Shown one piece after another: positions 9,628-18,026 of a DNA stretch of 39,912 nucleotides (its first letter is position 1; every line of letters starts with the position of its first letter). Made by a program: the position numbers and the translations under genes. The stretch is from Pandoraea sp. ASV26. Its GTDB lineage: Bacteria; Pseudomonadota; Gammaproteobacteria; Burkholderiales; Burkholderiaceae. The stretch is taken from assembly GCF_016428915.1 (NCBI RefSeq), contig NZ_JAELTP010000048.1:1-39912 (forward strand). Reading direction: 5' to 3'. The notes beneath the pieces are model-generated. The model was not told the origin of the DNA. It saw nothing but the letters and a program-made list of their open reading frames with translations, and did not search any database.

Positions 9628-10761
9628 TCAGAAGGTCGTGGCCAGATCGCGCAGCGCGTCGAGCGTCTCGTGCAGTTCCGCGCGCAGCACGCCCACAAGT
9701 TCAGCAGCGGGCATGGCGCGAGCGAGCGGTGCGGCCTGTCCGGCCCATTGCGCGGCGTAGTCGCTGTTGCCCTTCGCCTTGGCGGCGGCGTTGATCGCCT
9801 TGCCCGCGTCGTAGGTCACGGGATAGGCGGGCAGGTCGGGGCGATCGGCCGTTTGCTCCAGGGCATAGAGACGGTTCACGAAGCCGCGTGCCGGGCGTCC
9901 CGAGATCGCACGGATCAGCGCGGTGCGCGGCGGGTTCGCGCCGGTCAGGCGTTCGCGATAGGCGGCATCGGCCGCCGATTCCGGGCAGGCAACAAAGGCC
10001 GTGCCGAGTTGCGCGGCTTGTGCGCCGAGGGCGAGCACCGCCGCGATGCCTGCGCCGTCCATGATGCCGCCCGCAGCAATCACCGGTACCGACGTGTGCG
10101 TGACGATCAGGCGCACCAGCGCCAGCGTGCCCAACTGTTCGTCGTCGGTCGGCACGCGGTCGCCCAGGTCTTCGAAGCGGCCACGATGGCCACCGGCCTC
10201 GTAACCCTGCGCGACGATGGCGTCGACACCGGCCGCCTCGACGGCCCTGGCTTCCGCGAGATTCGTCGCCGAAGCCAACAGCGTGATCCCGGCGTCGTGC
10301 AACGCGTCGATCTTCTCCTGCTGCGGCAGCCCGAAATGGAAACTGACCACCGCCGGACGCTCCTCGACCAGCATGGCGAACATGGCGTCGTCGGCAACGA
10401 AGCTTGTATAGATCTCGCTCAGCGCCGTGGGCGGCGTGGCGTCGAAACTGGCGAACTCCGGCGCGAGGTAAGCCAGCCACGCGGCATCGCGCGCGGTATC
10501 AAGTTTGGCGGGCGCGTGACAGAACACGTTGACGTTGAACGGCTTGCGGGTCAGGGCGCGCGTCTCGTGAATCGACTGGCGCGCCGCCTCGGCCTTCATC
10601 GCGGCAACGCCGATCGAGCCAAGCCCGCCTGCGTTGGAGACGGCGGCAGCGAGCGCCGGGGTGGACGTGCCGGCCATTGGCGCCTGAATGATCGGCGTGA
10701 GCAAGCCGAGGCGCTCGACGAGGGCGCGATGGCGGAATCGGGAAGCAGTAGCGCTGGGCAT
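9628..10761 (-). CDS. Nitronate monooxygenase family flavoprotein, copy 2
   Basis: The 377-residue protein is a close paralogue of the next gene in the operon; most motif blocks can be aligned without gaps apart from the N-terminus. QAPM lies at 26-29, the AGGHRG histidine is His192, and the FMN phosphate loop [15 protein letters not shown] is intact. Start ATG 10761 is preceded on the minus strand by aaggtg at a workable distance; the upstream part of the open frame (34 codons, Cys/Arg-rich) is not family-like. It is the first gene of a two-gene unit, with a dyad about 90-113 bp upstream that may be its operator. The pair probably arose by tandem duplication and may differ in nitronate preference. 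Confidence 0.9.
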   Translation of the reverse strand: MPSATASRFRHRALVERLGLLTPIIQAPMAGTSTPALAAAVSNAGGLGSIGVAAMKAEAARQSIHETRALTRKPFNVNVFCHAPAKLDTARDAAWLAYLAPEFASFDATPPTALSEIYTSFVADDAMFAMLVEERPAVVSFHFGLPQQEKIDALHDAGITLLASATNLAEARAVEAAGVDAIVAQGYEAGGHRGRFEDLGDRVPTDDEQLGTLALVRLIVTHTSVPVIAAGGIMDGAGIAAVLALGAQAAQLGTAFVACPESAADAAYRERLTGANPPRTALIRAISGRPARGFVNRLYALEQTADRPDLPAYPVTYDAGKAINAAAKAKGNSDYAAQWAGQAAPLARAMPAAELVGVLRAELHETLDALRDLATTF

Positions 10762-10849
10762 GACGATCTTCACCTTGGAGAGGCGGTAGGGAGTACAGCG
10801 ACGGTCACAGCAAGCAGTTTGTTCACTATGGCATACGCCTAATGCGGTA

Positions 10850-10874
10850 AAAGATACCATCAAAATGTATCTTT
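10850..10874. promoter_or_regulatory. Inverted repeat upstream of nitronate monooxygenase genes
   Basis: aaagatac and gtatcttt are perfect 8-bp arms around a 9-bp AT-rich spacer. The dyad lies in the 163-bp gap upstream of the monooxygenase pair and just after the recombinase gene. It is a good candidate operator for a dimeric repressor. On the minus strand its spacer contains ttgatg, a possible -35 element, but no good -10 could be placed. Confidence 0.5.
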
Positions 10875-10924
10875 ATGTCGACCACCCCTGGAATTGACAG
10901 GGGCATCTCGCCAGCCGGGTGAGG

Positions 10925-12100
10925 TCAGGCGGGCTCGCCGGGGCTGTCGACGGTCTTGTCGGTCTCCTCATCCGCGCCCATCAGATCGGCGGCGCGCGAG
11001 CGCTGCATGTCCGCCCGCCGGAAATAGCCGATGACGGTCGCAACGCTCGTGTGCCCCGTCATTGTCATGGTCTCGGCCAGCGGGACTTGCTGAAGCGCGG
11101 CTTCGGTGACGAAACCGGCGCGCAGCGAGTGGGCGGAGAAGTCGCCCTCCAGACCGGCGAGTGCGCAGCGCTCGCGCACGATGTCGCGCACCGCCGCCTC
11201 GGAGAGCGGTTCGCCCACATGTCCGCCTCGTCTCACGCGCCGGAAGATCGCGCCGCTTGTAATGCCTGCTGACCTCAGCCAATCCGTCAGTGCCGCCGCC
11301 GCCGCACCCGTCACCGGCTTTTCATTCTCGGGCAGGTCGGCTCCTTGCTGGTTCGTCTTCGACCAACTGAGGGTGTAGACGTAATGCCCGGGCCCGGCGC
11401 GGCGCACGTTCTCGCACGTTGCGCGCACGACTTCGGAGCGTCTGCGGCCCCCACTTGCCCAGGCGAACAGCAGCAACGCACGGTCGCGCTTGCCGCGCAG
11501 CGAGTCGTCACAGGTCGCCAGCAATGCGCGTAACGGTTCGCGTGTCAGGGCGTCTTTTTTCGCCGTACGAACGCCGCGCTTCGCATAGGCGCGGCGCGTT
11601 TTGGCGAGCAGTTCACGCACCGCCGGTTCGGCGCACGGATTCGGCAAGTCCCGTGACGTATGCAGCTTGGCGATGACGCTCAGACGGTGGAGCAGCGTAG
11701 CGAGTGCGGGCGGGCCCGGACGCGCCTTGAGCCCTTGGGCGACGAGGGCCGCATCGAGTGCCTCCGGCATCTCGGTTTTGAGCCCTCGCTTGCCTTGGTG
11801 CAGCGCGTGATCGACCACGAACTGCACGATCACGGCGGCCGGCAAGGGGGCGACGAGCGCCTGACCGTAGCGCAGCCGGTACCAGCCCAGCCAGTAGCGC
11901 ATGGCCGATTGATAACTCTGACGCGTATTCGCCGAATCGCCTTCCCGGGCGAGCGCCTGCGCGGCGTCTCTCGCATCGGCGTCGAGCGTAGCGGGATTGA
12001 GCGGCGCGGGCAGACCGGATGCAGGCGCGCTTCGCGCTACCGCGCTGGGCTTCAAATCCGGCGAGGCATCGCCGTCAGGTGTAATTTTTTTACCAAACAT
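10925..12100 (-). CDS. Tyrosine site-specific recombinase (phage-integrase family)
   Basis: The 391-residue protein has an N-terminal SAM-like core-binding domain (about residues 40-175) and a C-terminal catalytic domain. The active-site set is complete: Arg in GGRRRSE (220/221), Lys248 (SWSKTN), His324 and Arg327 (HSLR), His350 (TGHTS) and nucleophile Tyr359 (IGYF). It should cut and rejoin DNA through a 3'-phosphotyrosine intermediate. The ATG at 12100 lies inside an AT-rich control region, so the leader is short. It is divergent from a KfrA-like gene, and no other phage or integrative-element genes flank it; this looks like a domesticated or plasmid-derived recombinase rather than the end of a prophage. 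The target site is unknown. Confidence 0.9.
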   Translation of the reverse strand: MFGKKITPDGDASPDLKPSAVARSAPASGLPAPLNPATLDADARDAAQALAREGDSANTRQSYQSAMRYWLGWYRLRYGQALVAPLPAAVIVQFVVDHALHQGKRGLKTEMPEALDAALVAQGLKARPGPPALATLLHRLSVIAKLHTSRDLPNPCAEPAVRELLAKTRRAYAKRGVRTAKKDALTREPLRALLATCDDSLRGKRDRALLLFAWASGGRRRSEVVRATCENVRRAGPGHYVYTLSWSKTNQQGADLPENEKPVTGAAAAALTDWLRSAGITSGAIFRRVRRGGHVGEPLSEAAVRDIVRERCALAGLEGDFSAHSLRAGFVTEAALQQVPLAETMTMTGHTSVATVIGYFRRADMQRSRAADLMGADEETDKTVDSPGEPA

Positions 12101-12133
12101 ATGATTTCATATGTAATATGTACTAAATATAAC
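12098..12133. promoter_or_regulatory. Divergent recombinase/kfrA promoter with catatg palindromes
   Basis: Within strikingly AT-rich DNA, the palindrome catatg occurs twice 4 bp apart (12098-12103 and 12108-12113); the first overlaps the recombinase ATG. For kfrA, ttcata at 12106-12111 and tataac at 12128-12133 form a plausible -35/-10 pair with a 16-bp spacer. Protein binding here could control both genes together. Confidence 0.5.
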
Positions 12134-12152
12134 GTAGATGATAAATAAGTCT

Positions 12153-12171
12153 CGATAATCTTCCATTATCG
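12153..12171. promoter_or_regulatory. Candidate KfrA operator
   Basis: cgataat and attatcg are perfect 7-bp arms around cttcc, in the leader between the likely kfrA -10 and its start codon. Plasmid KfrA proteins bind their own promoter region and repress it, so an autoregulatory site here is expected. The identification is positional only. Confidence 0.5.
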
Positions 12172-12214
12172 TGGGTTATTTGGCAATGCCGTTGCAATTC
12201 AGGAGTGCTTCGCG

Positions 12215-13246
12215 ATGACGACGTCCCAAACACCGAAATCCGCCATGCCCGCGCCGTTGCCCCGGCAAGGAGGGCGTGGCATTTCCGAGCAAGACGTGTG
12301 GATGGCGGCCGATACGCTGTTGATGGCGGGCCAGCGACCGACGATCGAGCGTATCCGTCAGCAATTGGGCCGAGGCTCGCCGAATACCGTGAGTCCGTAT
12401 CTGGATGCGTGGTTCGCCGGGTTGGGCGCGCGCTTGCAGGGCGGCACGCATGCCGCAGCCGGATTGCCGCAAGGTGTGACGATGCCGGAGCCGGTGGCGC
12501 GAGCCGCGCTCGATCTCTGGACGCTGGCGTTACAGGAGGGGCGTGCCGCGCTGGCGGAAGACGAGGCGGCCCGGCGTGCTGTGCTCGACGCGCGCGAAGC
12601 TGAGTTGACGGCGGATCGTGAGGCGCTGGAGCAGGCGCGCGCGGTGCTGCACGAGCGGATCGCCTCGGCAGAAACGGCGGCGGCAGACGCGCGTCAGGCA
12701 AGGGACGAAGCACAGGCGCAGGCGCGCCGTGCCGAAGCGTTGCTGATCGAAGCACAGGCGGATGCCGTTGCGTCCCGGCAGGCGCTCGCGTCCGCACGTG
12801 ATGCCGTGCAAGCGCTTCATGATGAGCACGCCGCACACCGCGCCAATTGGGACGCCGAGCGCACCCGGCTCGGGGAGCGTGCCGATGCGAACGAGCGTCG
12901 CCTGATGCTCGAGCTGGATGCGGCGCGCGAGTCGATCAAATCGTTGCAGCAGGAGCGCAAGCAATCGCAACGCCAGTTGCAGGAGGCGGAAGCCGGTCTG
13001 GCGGCGATGAGCGAGGCGCAGCACGAGATGCGGGCCGCCAGGGCGTTGCAGGACGCCGTCATTGCGCGACTGCGGGAGCAGGTCAGTGCGCAGGAGGCGC
13101 TTGCGGCGACCTATCAGGCGATGCTGGCCGCCCCCTCTGCGCCGGCAGTGGTTGCCGGACGCGGCGTGATCGCCGCACGCAAGCGTCGCGCGAGCAGTGC
13201 CGCGACACCGGCAACCTCGGTGTTACGCCGGGCACGTCGACCGTGA
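12215..13246 (+). CDS. KfrA-like DNA-binding coiled-coil protein
   Basis: KfrA of plasmids such as RK2 and R751 is an autorepressing, filament-like DNA-binding protein that helps partition. Here residues about 24-75 match the KfrA N-terminal helix-turn-helix domain (VWMAADTLLMAGQRPTIERI, then GRGSPNTV). Residues about 95-300 are a long, continuous, Ala/Glu/Arg-rich coiled coil, and the end is strongly basic (KRRASS, RRARRP). AGGAG at 12201-12205 lies 9 bp before the ATG. It is divergent from a tyrosine recombinase and shares a 114-bp AT-rich control region with it. On a chromosome it may be a plasmid-derived nucleoid or segregation factor. The stop codon falls inside a 12-bp inverted repeat. 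Confidence 0.87.
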   Translation: MTTSQTPKSAMPAPLPRQGGRGISEQDVWMAADTLLMAGQRPTIERIRQQLGRGSPNTVSPYLDAWFAGLGARLQGGTHAAAGLPQGVTMPEPVARAALDLWTLALQEGRAALAEDEAARRAVLDAREAELTADREALEQARAVLHERIASAETAAADARQARDEAQAQARRAEALLIEAQADAVASRQALASARDAVQALHDEHAAHRANWDAERTRLGERADANERRLMLELDAARESIKSLQQERKQSQRQLQEAEAGLAAMSEAQHEMRAARALQDAVIARLREQVSAQEALAATYQAMLAAPSAPAVVAGRGVIAARKRRASSAATPATSVLRRARRP

Positions 13247-13279
13247 ACATCCGGGATCTCGCGACCTCGGATGTTCACG
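13242..13279. repeat. 12-bp perfect inverted repeat at the kfrA 3' end
   Basis: cgtgaacatccg and cggatgttcacg pair perfectly around a 14-bp spacer; the left arm contains the kfrA stop codon. No T-run follows, so it is not a standard Rho-independent terminator. It could be a Rho-type 3' end structure, a binding site, or a recombination site of the neighbouring recombinase. Confidence 0.6.
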
Positions 13280-13384
13280 AACGTTGAGTAAGCGGTGTCG
13301 TCTCAACGATGACGCCGGTATGGGCCGGGCGGTGCTGCGTTTAACGCCGGGGAAGCTTGCGATCGCCGTCGCTGCCCCTTCGGC

Positions 13385-14944
13385 TTACCTGGCTTGCGCC
13401 AACGATGGGGCATTCGATACATTCGATTGCCAGCCGCCGCCCAATGCGCGGAACGTGGCGACCGCAGCGCGGGCGTTATCGGCTTGCGCGAGGGCGTCGG
13501 CGTCGCGCACCGTCAATAGCTGACGGTCGGCGTCGAGCACCTCATACAGACTGACGGTGCCGCCCGTATAGGCGTCTTGCGCACTGTCACGGGCGCGCGT
13601 CTGCGCGTCCACGGCGCTCGCCAGATCCTTGCGTTGCTGCTCCAACTCTACGAGCGTGACGATCGCGTTCTCCACATCTTCCGTCGCGTGCAACATCGAC
13701 AGCCGGTACTCCGCAAGCGCCTGCGCATTCGCGCCGCGCGCCTGCGCAACCTCCGCGTCGATGCGGCCGAAGTCGAACAATCGCCAGCGCAGTCCCAGCG
13801 CGGCCAGTGGCTGGAACGTTGCCACACTCGGCACGCGCCCACCCGCCAGGGTTTCGAAGCCCAGTACCCCCGACAGCGAAAGCTTCGGGTAATACTCCGC
13901 CAGCGAGGCACCGATGCGTTCGTTCGACGCGGCCAACCGACGTTCGGCAGCGATGACGTCCGGACGGCGACGCAGCAGATCGGCCGGAGCGCTCGCATCG
14001 CCGATGGCCGGAATCGTGAGCGGCCGGGCCTTCAGGTCGTCGTCCTGTGTGCTCGCGCTCATGCGTCGCGAGTAGGTGCCGGGCGCGGCGCCCATCAGCA
14101 CATCGAGCCGATTGAACTGCGTCTCGCGTTCAACGCGCAGCGGCGGCAGGGTGGTGCGGGCCTGAGCGAGCAGGGCCTCGGACTGCGCCACTTCCCGCGC
14201 GGTTGCCAGACCATCCTTGAAGCGCAGCCGCACGATGTCCCTCAGCCGGCTGTCGGTCTCGATCTGATCTTGCGCGATAGCCAGACGCCGCTGGGCGGCC
14301 CGCACACGGAAATACGCGTCGGCCGCTTCGGCCACGATGCTCACGCGTACGCCGTCGCGCTGTGCCTCGGCGGCTTGCGCCAGCGCGCCGGCCGCTTGCG
14401 CCGATCGTTGTAATCCCCCGAACAGATCCAACTCCCAACTGGCCCCCGCGCCGATGTCGTAATCCGTGAAGTTGCGGTTGTAGCCGGGCACCGTGCGTGC
14501 CACTGCGCCAAGCGGACTTTCCAGCGACTGATGTTCGCGGGTGACGCTGCCGTTCAATGCGAGCGATGGCAGCCGTTGCGCCCCGGCCGCCCGAGCCTGT
14601 GCCCGGGCTTGCGTCACGCGCGCCATTGCGGCCTGCAAGTCGAGGTTCTGGGCCAGCGCCTGCTCGACGATCTCTGTGAGCACCGGGTCGTGAAAACTCG
14701 TCCACCAGGTATCGAGCGGTGTGGCCTCGACGGGCTCAGCGGCCGTCTGGCCCGCCGCCGAGTGCGCGGCGTCGCGTTGCGTCAGCAGGCGGCTACCCGC
14801 GAAATGCCCGGGCAGATCGGCCTTTGGGGCAACGTAGTCGGGGCCGACAGCGCAACCCGCCAGGGCGCTGACGGACAAGGCCAGCAAGGCGTGGCGCAGG
14901 ATCGGGGGAGTCATTCCGGGCATCGTCAGCAGTGAGTGGTTCAT
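13385..14944 (-). CDS. NodT-family outer-membrane efflux lipoprotein
   Basis: This is a TolC-like outer-membrane channel that would complete a tripartite pump with the divergent EmrA/EmrB pair. The 519-residue protein opens with a signal peptide ending in the lipobox LAGC (about residues 28-31), followed by AVGPDYVAP, the usual start of mature NodT proteins. Two outer-membrane efflux repeats follow, with long helices and the motif LLRRRPDVIAAERRLAASN around residue 320. The ATG at 14944 was taken; starts at the internal Met codons (residues 8 or 11) would also leave an intact signal peptide. It is transcribed away from emrA out of a common 115-bp control region, so both arms of the pump can be co-regulated. 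Confidence 0.92.
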   Translation of the reverse strand: MNHSLLTMPGMTPPILRHALLALSVSALAGCAVGPDYVAPKADLPGHFAGSRLLTQRDAAHSAAGQTAAEPVEATPLDTWWTSFHDPVLTEIVEQALAQNLDLQAAMARVTQARAQARAAGAQRLPSLALNGSVTREHQSLESPLGAVARTVPGYNRNFTDYDIGAGASWELDLFGGLQRSAQAAGALAQAAEAQRDGVRVSIVAEAADAYFRVRAAQRRLAIAQDQIETDSRLRDIVRLRFKDGLATAREVAQSEALLAQARTTLPPLRVERETQFNRLDVLMGAAPGTYSRRMSASTQDDDLKARPLTIPAIGDASAPADLLRRRPDVIAAERRLAASNERIGASLAEYYPKLSLSGVLGFETLAGGRVPSVATFQPLAALGLRWRLFDFGRIDAEVAQARGANAQALAEYRLSMLHATEDVENAIVTLVELEQQRKDLASAVDAQTRARDSAQDAYTGGTVSLYEVLDADRQLLTVRDADALAQADNARAAVATFRALGGGWQSNVSNAPSLAQAR

Positions 14945-14959
14945 GGGATTTAACGAGTT

Positions 14960-14983
14960 ACTTGCAAGTTGATAGTTGCAACT
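14960..14983. promoter_or_regulatory. Two tandem perfect 10-bp palindromes, candidate repressor operator
   Basis: acttgcaagt (14960-14969) and agttgcaact (14974-14983) are each perfect palindromes, spaced 14 bp centre to centre, and both contain ttgcaa. They cover the -35 and spacer of the emrA promoter and lie in the path of nodT transcription. A repressor bound here would block both divergent units. Confidence 0.65.
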
Positions 14984-14990
14984 CTATACT
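14962..14990 (+). promoter_or_regulatory. sigma70-type promoter of emrAB
   Basis: ttgcaa (14962-14967), a 17-bp spacer and tatact (14985-14990) make a good sigma70 promoter about 70 bp upstream of emrA. The -35 hexamer is the core of the first palindrome. Confidence 0.7.
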
Positions 14991-15059
14991 CACTTTCATT
15001 ATGAAAGCAACCCCTGGTTGCATGTCTTATCACCCTCAAGAGCGAAGAAGGATCGACCC

Positions 15060-16202
15060 ATGACATCCCCGAGCACCCCCGCCCAGAACGCCAGCCAACC
15101 GGGCGGCCATTCCGAGAAGCGTGCATTCCCGCGACGCCTTGCCCTGCGCGGCGCGCTGGCCGTGGTGGCGCTTGCGGCCTTGGGTTACGGCACCTACTGG
15201 TGGACGACAGCGCGTTATCTCGAGTCGACGGACGATGCCTATGTGGGCGGCGACGTCACCGTGCTCGGGCCGAAGGTGCCCGGCTACATTGCGCAAGTGC
15301 TGGTGAGCGACAATCAGTCGGTGCACGCGGGCGACGTGCTGGTGCGTCTCGACGATCGCGACTACCGCGCGGCGCTTGCCAAGGCCGAAGGGGCGGTGGC
15401 CGCACAGCAGGCGTTGCTGGCCAATCTGGATGCGACCGCGCGATTGCAGTCGGCCGTGATCGCGCAGGCCCGCGCCAGCGTGGTCGCGGTGACGGCGGAT
15501 GCCCGTCGCGCCCACGACGATCAGGTGCGTTATCAGGATCTGGTCGCCAAATCGGCGGTGTCGGTGCAAAGCGCACAGAAGGCGGATGCGGATTACAAGC
15601 AGATCGCGGCAAACCGCGACCGTGCCGAAGCCGGGGCCGTGGCTGCCGAGCGTCAGCTTGACGTCATCGCGACACAGAAACAGCAGGCGCAGGCCGCGCT
15701 GGCGCAAGCCGTGGCCGAGCGCGATATTGCCAAACTCAATCTCGAAGACACTGTGCTGCGCGCGCCGGTCGACGGCACCGTCGGCAACCGCCGCGCGCGT
15801 GCCGGGGCCTACGCGCAGGCGGGCACGCAGTTGCTCGCGATCGTGCCGGCGCATGGTCTGTGGGTCGATGCGAACTTCAAGGAAGGGCAACTGGCGCATC
15901 TGCGCCCCGGCATGCCGGTGAAGATCGAAGCCGACGTGCTGCCGGGCCGCGTGTTCCATGGTCGTGTGGCGAGCCTCGCGCCCGCCACCGGCGCGCAGTT
16001 CAGCGTGCTGCCGCCGGAAAATGCGACGGGCAATTTCACCAAAATCGTCCAGCGCGTGCCGGTGAGAGTGCAACTCGATGATGTGGATGGCCGTCTGGGC
16101 ACGCTGCGTCCCGGGCTGTCGGTGACGGCCGAAGCGGATACGCGGGGCGATGGCGGTGACGCGTCGCAAGCGCCCGGGGCCGCGAAGGTAGCTGCACGAT
16201 GA
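15060..16202 (+). CDS. emrA: EmrA/HlyD-type membrane fusion protein
   Basis: This is the periplasmic adaptor linking the MFS pump EmrB to an outer-membrane channel. The 380 residues start with a cytoplasmic tail and one membrane anchor (about residues 30-50, ending GYGTYWW). Then come the EmrA-type sequence STDDAYVGGDVTVLGPKVPG, a lipoyl half-motif, an alpha-helical hairpin (about 110-215) and a beta-barrel region including VDANFKEGQLAHLRPGMPV. AAGGA at about 15048-15052 sets the ATG at 15060; the upstream open frame (28 codons) has no family match. Its stop overlaps the emrB start in ATGA, so the two are translationally coupled. Confidence 0.93.
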   Translation: MTSPSTPAQNASQPGGHSEKRAFPRRLALRGALAVVALAALGYGTYWWTTARYLESTDDAYVGGDVTVLGPKVPGYIAQVLVSDNQSVHAGDVLVRLDDRDYRAALAKAEGAVAAQQALLANLDATARLQSAVIAQARASVVAVTADARRAHDDQVRYQDLVAKSAVSVQSAQKADADYKQIAANRDRAEAGAVAAERQLDVIATQKQQAQAALAQAVAERDIAKLNLEDTVLRAPVDGTVGNRRARAGAYAQAGTQLLAIVPAHGLWVDANFKEGQLAHLRPGMPVKIEADVLPGRVFHGRVASLAPATGAQFSVLPPENATGNFTKIVQRVPVRVQLDDVDGRLGTLRPGLSVTAEADTRGDGGDASQAPGAAKVAAR

Positions 16203-17908
16203 GCACGATCAGCGCCGCACAAACGGGGGTGGCGCAGCCGCTGCCCGCTGGGCAAGCCGAGGGCGTCAGGCCGGCGCATCCCGCGAACGACGAACGGTTG
16301 CGAGGCGCACCACCGTTGCCACCGTTGCCGCCTGCGTCCGGTGGCGGCTTCTCGGCCGACGCCATGTCGACACCCGCCAAGGTCATCGCCTTCGCGACGA
16401 TGGTCGTCGGCATGTTCATCGCGTTGCTCGATATCCAGATCGTGTCGGCCTCGCTCAGGGACATCGGCGGCGGGCTCTCGGCGGGGGCCGATGAAACCGC
16501 GTGGGTCCAGACGAGCTACCTGATCGCCGAGATCATCGTGATTCCGCTCTCGGGCTGGCTGTCGCGGGTGATGTCGACCCGGTGGATCTTCGCGGCGTCT
16601 GCGGCGGGTTTCACGGTGGCGAGTCTGTTGTGCGGCGCCGCGTGGAACATTCAGAGCATGATCGCGTTTCGCGCGTTGCAGGGGTTTCTCGGCGGCTCGA
16701 TGATTCCACTGGTGTTCACGACGGCCTTCGCCTTTTTCAGCGGGCCGCAACGGGTGTTTGCCGCTGCGGTGGTGGGAGGCTTGTCGTCGCTCGCGCCCAC
16801 GCTGGGGCCGACCATCGGCGGATGGATCACCGATAACTACTCGTGGCACTGGCTGTTTTTCGTCAATCTCGTGCCCGGCATTTTCGTGACGGTCACGGTG
16901 CCGTTGCTGGTGCGCATCGATCGCGCCGACTGGTCGCTGCTGCGTGGCGCCGATTATCTGGGCATCGTGCTCATGGCGGTCAGTCTCGGTTGCCTCGAAT
17001 ACACGCTGGAAGAGGGGCCGCGCTGGGACTGGTTTGGCGACAGCACCATTCGCACGACCGCCTGGCTGGCCGGAATTTGCATGATCGCGTTCCTCTGGCG
17101 CAGTTTGACGTTCGCGCGGCCCATTGTGGATCTCCGGGCACTGAAGGAGCGCAATTTCGCGCTAGGGTGCTTCTTCTCGTTCGCGACCGGCATCGGCATC
17201 TTTGCAACGATTTACCTGACCCCGCTATTTCTCGGACGCGTGCGAGGGTTCTCGGCCTTCGAGATCGGCATGGCTGTGTTTTCGACGGGCATCTTTCAAC
17301 TGATGTCGATTCCGATCTACGCGATGCTTGCGAATCGCATCGACCTGCGTGTGCTGATGATGTTCGGGCTGGGCAGCTTTGCCTTGTCGATGTGGCAGTT
17401 CGCGCCGATCACGCATGACTGGGGGGCTCTGCAATTGATGCTCCCGCAGGCGTTACGCGGCGCAGCGCAACAGTTCGCCGTCGCCCCGATCGTGACGTTG
17501 ACGTTGGGAAGCCTGCCGCCCGCGCGGCTGCGACTCGCATCGGGTTTGTTCAACCTGATGCGAAATCTCGGCGGCGCGATCGGCATTGCCGTGTGCACGA
17601 CCGTGCTCAACGATCGCACGAACCTGCACTTCTTCCGGCTCGCCGAGACGATGGGCGAGGGCAATCCGGCCGTCGGGGCCTGGTTGGCGGGCGTGGGGGC
17701 GAGGATGAGTGCCGCAGGTCTCGATGCCGTCGACGCGCAAACGGCAGCGCTTCGCCAACTCTGGTTGATGACGTTGCGCGAGGCGCAGACCATCACGTTT
17801 GGCGACATCTATGGCGGGTTGGGGCTGATCTTCCTTGGCGTGACGTTGATGGTGCCCCTCATGCGCCGGGTTGCACCGCCCAAAGCACCGAGTGCAGACG
17901 CACATTGA
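16199..17908 (+). CDS. emrB: EmrB-type DHA2 multidrug MFS transporter
   Basis: This is the inner-membrane drug:proton antiporter of the tripartite pump. The 569-residue protein has about 14 membrane segments, as expected for the DHA2 family, with the antiporter motif C around LAPTLGPTIGGWITD after segment 5 and MVVGMFIALLDIQIV as the first membrane segment. An unusual 55-residue Ala/Pro-rich N-terminal extension precedes the conserved start MSTPAKV. The ATGA overlap with emrA supports the upstream ATG, but initiation at codon 56 is possible. Likely substrates are hydrophobic drugs, detergents or fusaric acid-like compounds; none can be read directly from the sequence. Confidence 0.92.
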   Translation: MSTISAAQTGVAQPLPAGQAEGVRPAHPANDERLRGAPPLPPLPPASGGGFSADAMSTPAKVIAFATMVVGMFIALLDIQIVSASLRDIGGGLSAGADETAWVQTSYLIAEIIVIPLSGWLSRVMSTRWIFAASAAGFTVASLLCGAAWNIQSMIAFRALQGFLGGSMIPLVFTTAFAFFSGPQRVFAAAVVGGLSSLAPTLGPTIGGWITDNYSWHWLFFVNLVPGIFVTVTVPLLVRIDRADWSLLRGADYLGIVLMAVSLGCLEYTLEEGPRWDWFGDSTIRTTAWLAGICMIAFLWRSLTFARPIVDLRALKERNFALGCFFSFATGIGIFATIYLTPLFLGRVRGFSAFEIGMAVFSTGIFQLMSIPIYAMLANRIDLRVLMMFGLGSFALSMWQFAPITHDWGALQLMLPQALRGAAQQFAVAPIVTLTLGSLPPARLRLASGLFNLMRNLGGAIGIAVCTTVLNDRTNLHFFRLAETMGEGNPAVGAWLAGVGARMSAAGLDAVDAQTAALRQLWLMTLREAQTITFGDIYGGLGLIFLGVTLMVPLMRRVAPPKAPSADAH

Positions 17909-18026
17909 GGCGTTGGCACCAGAATTCACTTCAGATAATTCACGTTGCGAATGATTGGTAAGTCATTGATTTCACTAAGTGGTGGCGGCTGAACGTTTGC
18001 GTCATGCACGAGAAATGAGGTTGTTG

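Noticed and set aside
10925-12100. Recombinase as the end of a prophage or genomic island
   Set aside because: No tRNA, attachment-site repeat, or phage or conjugation gene lies next to it; flanks are metabolic and efflux genes.
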